A DNA stretch of 64,000 nt from DATNPX01 sp036702975 (GTDB taxonomy: Bacteria > Cyanobacteriota > Vampirovibrionia > Obscuribacterales > Obscuribacteraceae): NCBI GenBank assembly GCA_036702975.1, contig DATNPX010000032.1, positions 106,280 through 170,279 on the forward strand, written 5' to 3'. Of this stretch, positions 62,911 to 64,000 are shown one piece after another (position 1 is the first letter of the stretch; each line of letters opens with the position of its first letter). The notes under the pieces are model-generated. The model saw only the letters and a list, made by a program, of their open reading frames with translations, did not search any database and was not told the origin of the DNA. The position numbers and the translations under genes were made by a program.

Positions 62911-63165
62911 ATGATTGGGCGTTCAAGCATACGCACAAGGCACGGCTCAAGGTGCTTTCGCTACTTGAAGATGCAAGGCGGAATCGGTTACGGCTGACAA
63001 AGCCAGGCTCGCTGACTCAAACAAATACAAGCAAGGTGAATGGCTACCACTCCTTCACCTCCTGGCGCCACTAACGGTACAATCGCCGCCAGACCCCAAT
63101 GACCTGTCTCACGAACTGCCCCTAGATAAAGTGCGCATCAACAACTTCGCCGACCTCAAAGCACA
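62911..63165 (+). pseudogene. Decayed copy of the pilin-like gene
   Basis: Segments closely match copies A and B in order: CATACGCACAAGGCACGG, CTCAAGGTGCTTTCGCTAC, ACTCAAACAA, CACTAACGGTACAATCG and GCATCAACAACTTCGCC. Frameshifts and an early TGA break the frame. The signal peptide and the second helix are lost. The boundaries are approximate. Confidence 0.75.
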
Positions 63166-63512
63166 GCGGTTTTTAGCACGCCACTACATATGGTGCCCAC
63201 ATCGACTTACACAGCGGTTAGCTATTCACGGATATATCCGCATCGAAACGCTAAAACCGATGATCAGGCGACCCATATGGTCAGACATTTGTCGGACATA
63301 TAAGAGAAGAGCACAGCAGTTAATCGGCATGATCACAGCGTTAAGAGTTAGACGTAGAGAGGATTTCGGTGCAATGAATTGAGTCGATGAAAGATCTGCA
63401 GCGGGTTTCCAAGAGGAGCGAACTACAAGCGCACATGCGAAGATCGGCTTTTTATCAGGTTCTCAGCAGTATCGAATTTAGGTTAAATGTACACTGACGC
63501 GTAAAATGCGTA
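63166..63512. other. Intergenic region before pilin-like copy B
   Basis: No gene is supported. An 83-codon ORF (63131-63382) overlaps the pseudogene and shows no domain. Confidence 0.4.
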
Positions 63513-63541
63513 TTGACTTGCCTACATATTTGACATATCCT
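63513..63541 (+). promoter_or_regulatory. Sigma-70-like promoter of pilin-like copy B
   Basis: TTGACT, 17-base spacer, TATCCT, 105 bases before the ATG of copy B. It matches the spacing and sequence of the copy A promoter. Confidence 0.7.
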
Positions 63542-63645
63542 TACTGACGTGATTCAAAGAGGGGCGCACTTTTCGCGCACCAGAGTCACAAAACGGACCG
63601 TTTTTTACTATAAAAAAATTGAATTTAAATGGCAGGAGGTTCTCT

Positions 63646-64000
63646 ATGAATATGTTCCGCAAACTTACTATGGCCTCAGTCGGTTTTTCTGTCGCTGCAG
63701 CCTGTGCGATGCCAGCATTTGCACAAGGCACTGGTGAAGATGCTTTCGCTACTGGTGGTGCTCAAGGACATATGGGATACGGCGGTGCTTTGAGTCCGAA
63801 CACAGCCACTCAAACAACGCAAGGCGGATTGGCAACAGCTCCTTCGCTTTCCGGTGCCACCAATGGCACCATTGGTCCCCAAGGCGCTGATGCCACCTAC
63901 GTTACCGGCGTCAACACTGCTGGTACCGTTCGCGTCAACAACTTGGCTAACTTGGAAGCCTTGCTCAACATCATCGCCAACGGCTTAGAAATTCTCGGTA
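63646..64000 (+). CDS. Small secreted VirB2/TrbC-like protein, copy B (3' truncated)
   Basis: The visible 118 codons start MNMFRKLTMASVGFSVAAAC and have a signal peptide ending FAQGTG. The downstream region (TQTTQGGLATAPSLSGATNG, then IGPQGADATYVTGVNT) is nearly the same as copy A at the protein level, while the linker between signal peptide and SPNT differs. GGAGG lies before the ATG. It runs off the right edge. Confidence 0.8.
   Translation, partial: MNMFRKLTMASVGFSVAAACAMPAFAQGTGEDAFATGGAQGHMGYGGALSPNTATQTTQGGLATAPSLSGATNGTIGPQGADATYVTGVNTAGTVRVNNLANLEALLNIIANGLEILG

Overview
The window is a gene-dense bacterial chromosome segment of roughly balanced GC content. It has cyanobacterial-type housekeeping genes (a CBS-less IMP dehydrogenase of the GuaB3 type, a possible Tic20-like membrane protein), many secreted or membrane-anchored TPR proteins, and no photosynthesis genes. 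I infer a non-photosynthetic relative of cyanobacteria (Melainabacteria/Vampirovibrionia, Obscuribacter-like). An O2-dependent 4-hydroxyphenylpyruvate dioxygenase suggests aerobic capacity. The taxonomic call is inference from gene content, not from a marker phylogeny.

Layout. 1-9.9 kb: end of an SRPBCC protein, an M48 protease and a coiled-coil protein that both end in zinc ribbons, RNase HI with a C-terminal viroplasmin-like domain, a GAF-GGDEF diguanylate cyclase, a small four-helix membrane protein coupled to a secreted TPR protein, GlpQ with a pentanucleotide-repeat leader, and a secreted beta-rich protein. 9.9-19.4 kb: large TPR protein and D-aminoacyl-tRNA deacylase, initiator tRNA, an excisionase-type antitoxin/PIN toxin pair, a DUF4239 membrane protein, nitronate monooxygenase, a threonine dehydratase-like enzyme, tRNA-Gly and a GNAT. 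19.4-36.6 kb: an ACT-like protein, HisC, a protein built of three related domains, sialate O-acetylesterase next to HPPD, TPR proteins, a three-gene minus-strand unit (Cys-rich protein, thioredoxin-like/TPR protein, TusA-like protein), a fumarase/aspartase-fold protein lacking its signature loop, thymidine kinase and TyrS. 36.9-48.9 kb: LeuS, a rhomboid-fold protein without the catalytic serine, a nucleotide-sugar dehydratase, a transposase-derived protein whose DDE core is gone, a YceI-small protein-TetR unit with a paired operator, and LarE/LarB. 49-64 kb: M1 aminopeptidase, zinc alcohol dehydrogenase, a DUF1800/DUF1501 pair, HtrA, GuaB3, AnmK, a Cys-cluster (YkgJ-like) protein, and a tandem family of small secreted VirB2-like proteins (one intact, one decayed, one running off the right edge).

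The strongest pattern not explained by genes is a dispersed, perfectly self-complementary element. Its 22-bp core consists of the half GTTGAACCGAT and its reverse complement, usually flanked by A5/T5. It occurs eight times between 19.4 and 60.7 kb, always outside annotated genes. Six copies lie just downstream of a stop codon, as a terminator would; two lie in divergent promoter regions. One copy has changes in both flanks that keep the pairing, and one has 9-bp arms added on both sides. The copy with the coordinated flank change is immediately upstream of the domesticated transposase-like gene, which makes a sequence-recognition link worth testing. A second pattern is the number of short tandem repeats between genes, some reaching the first or last codon of a gene.
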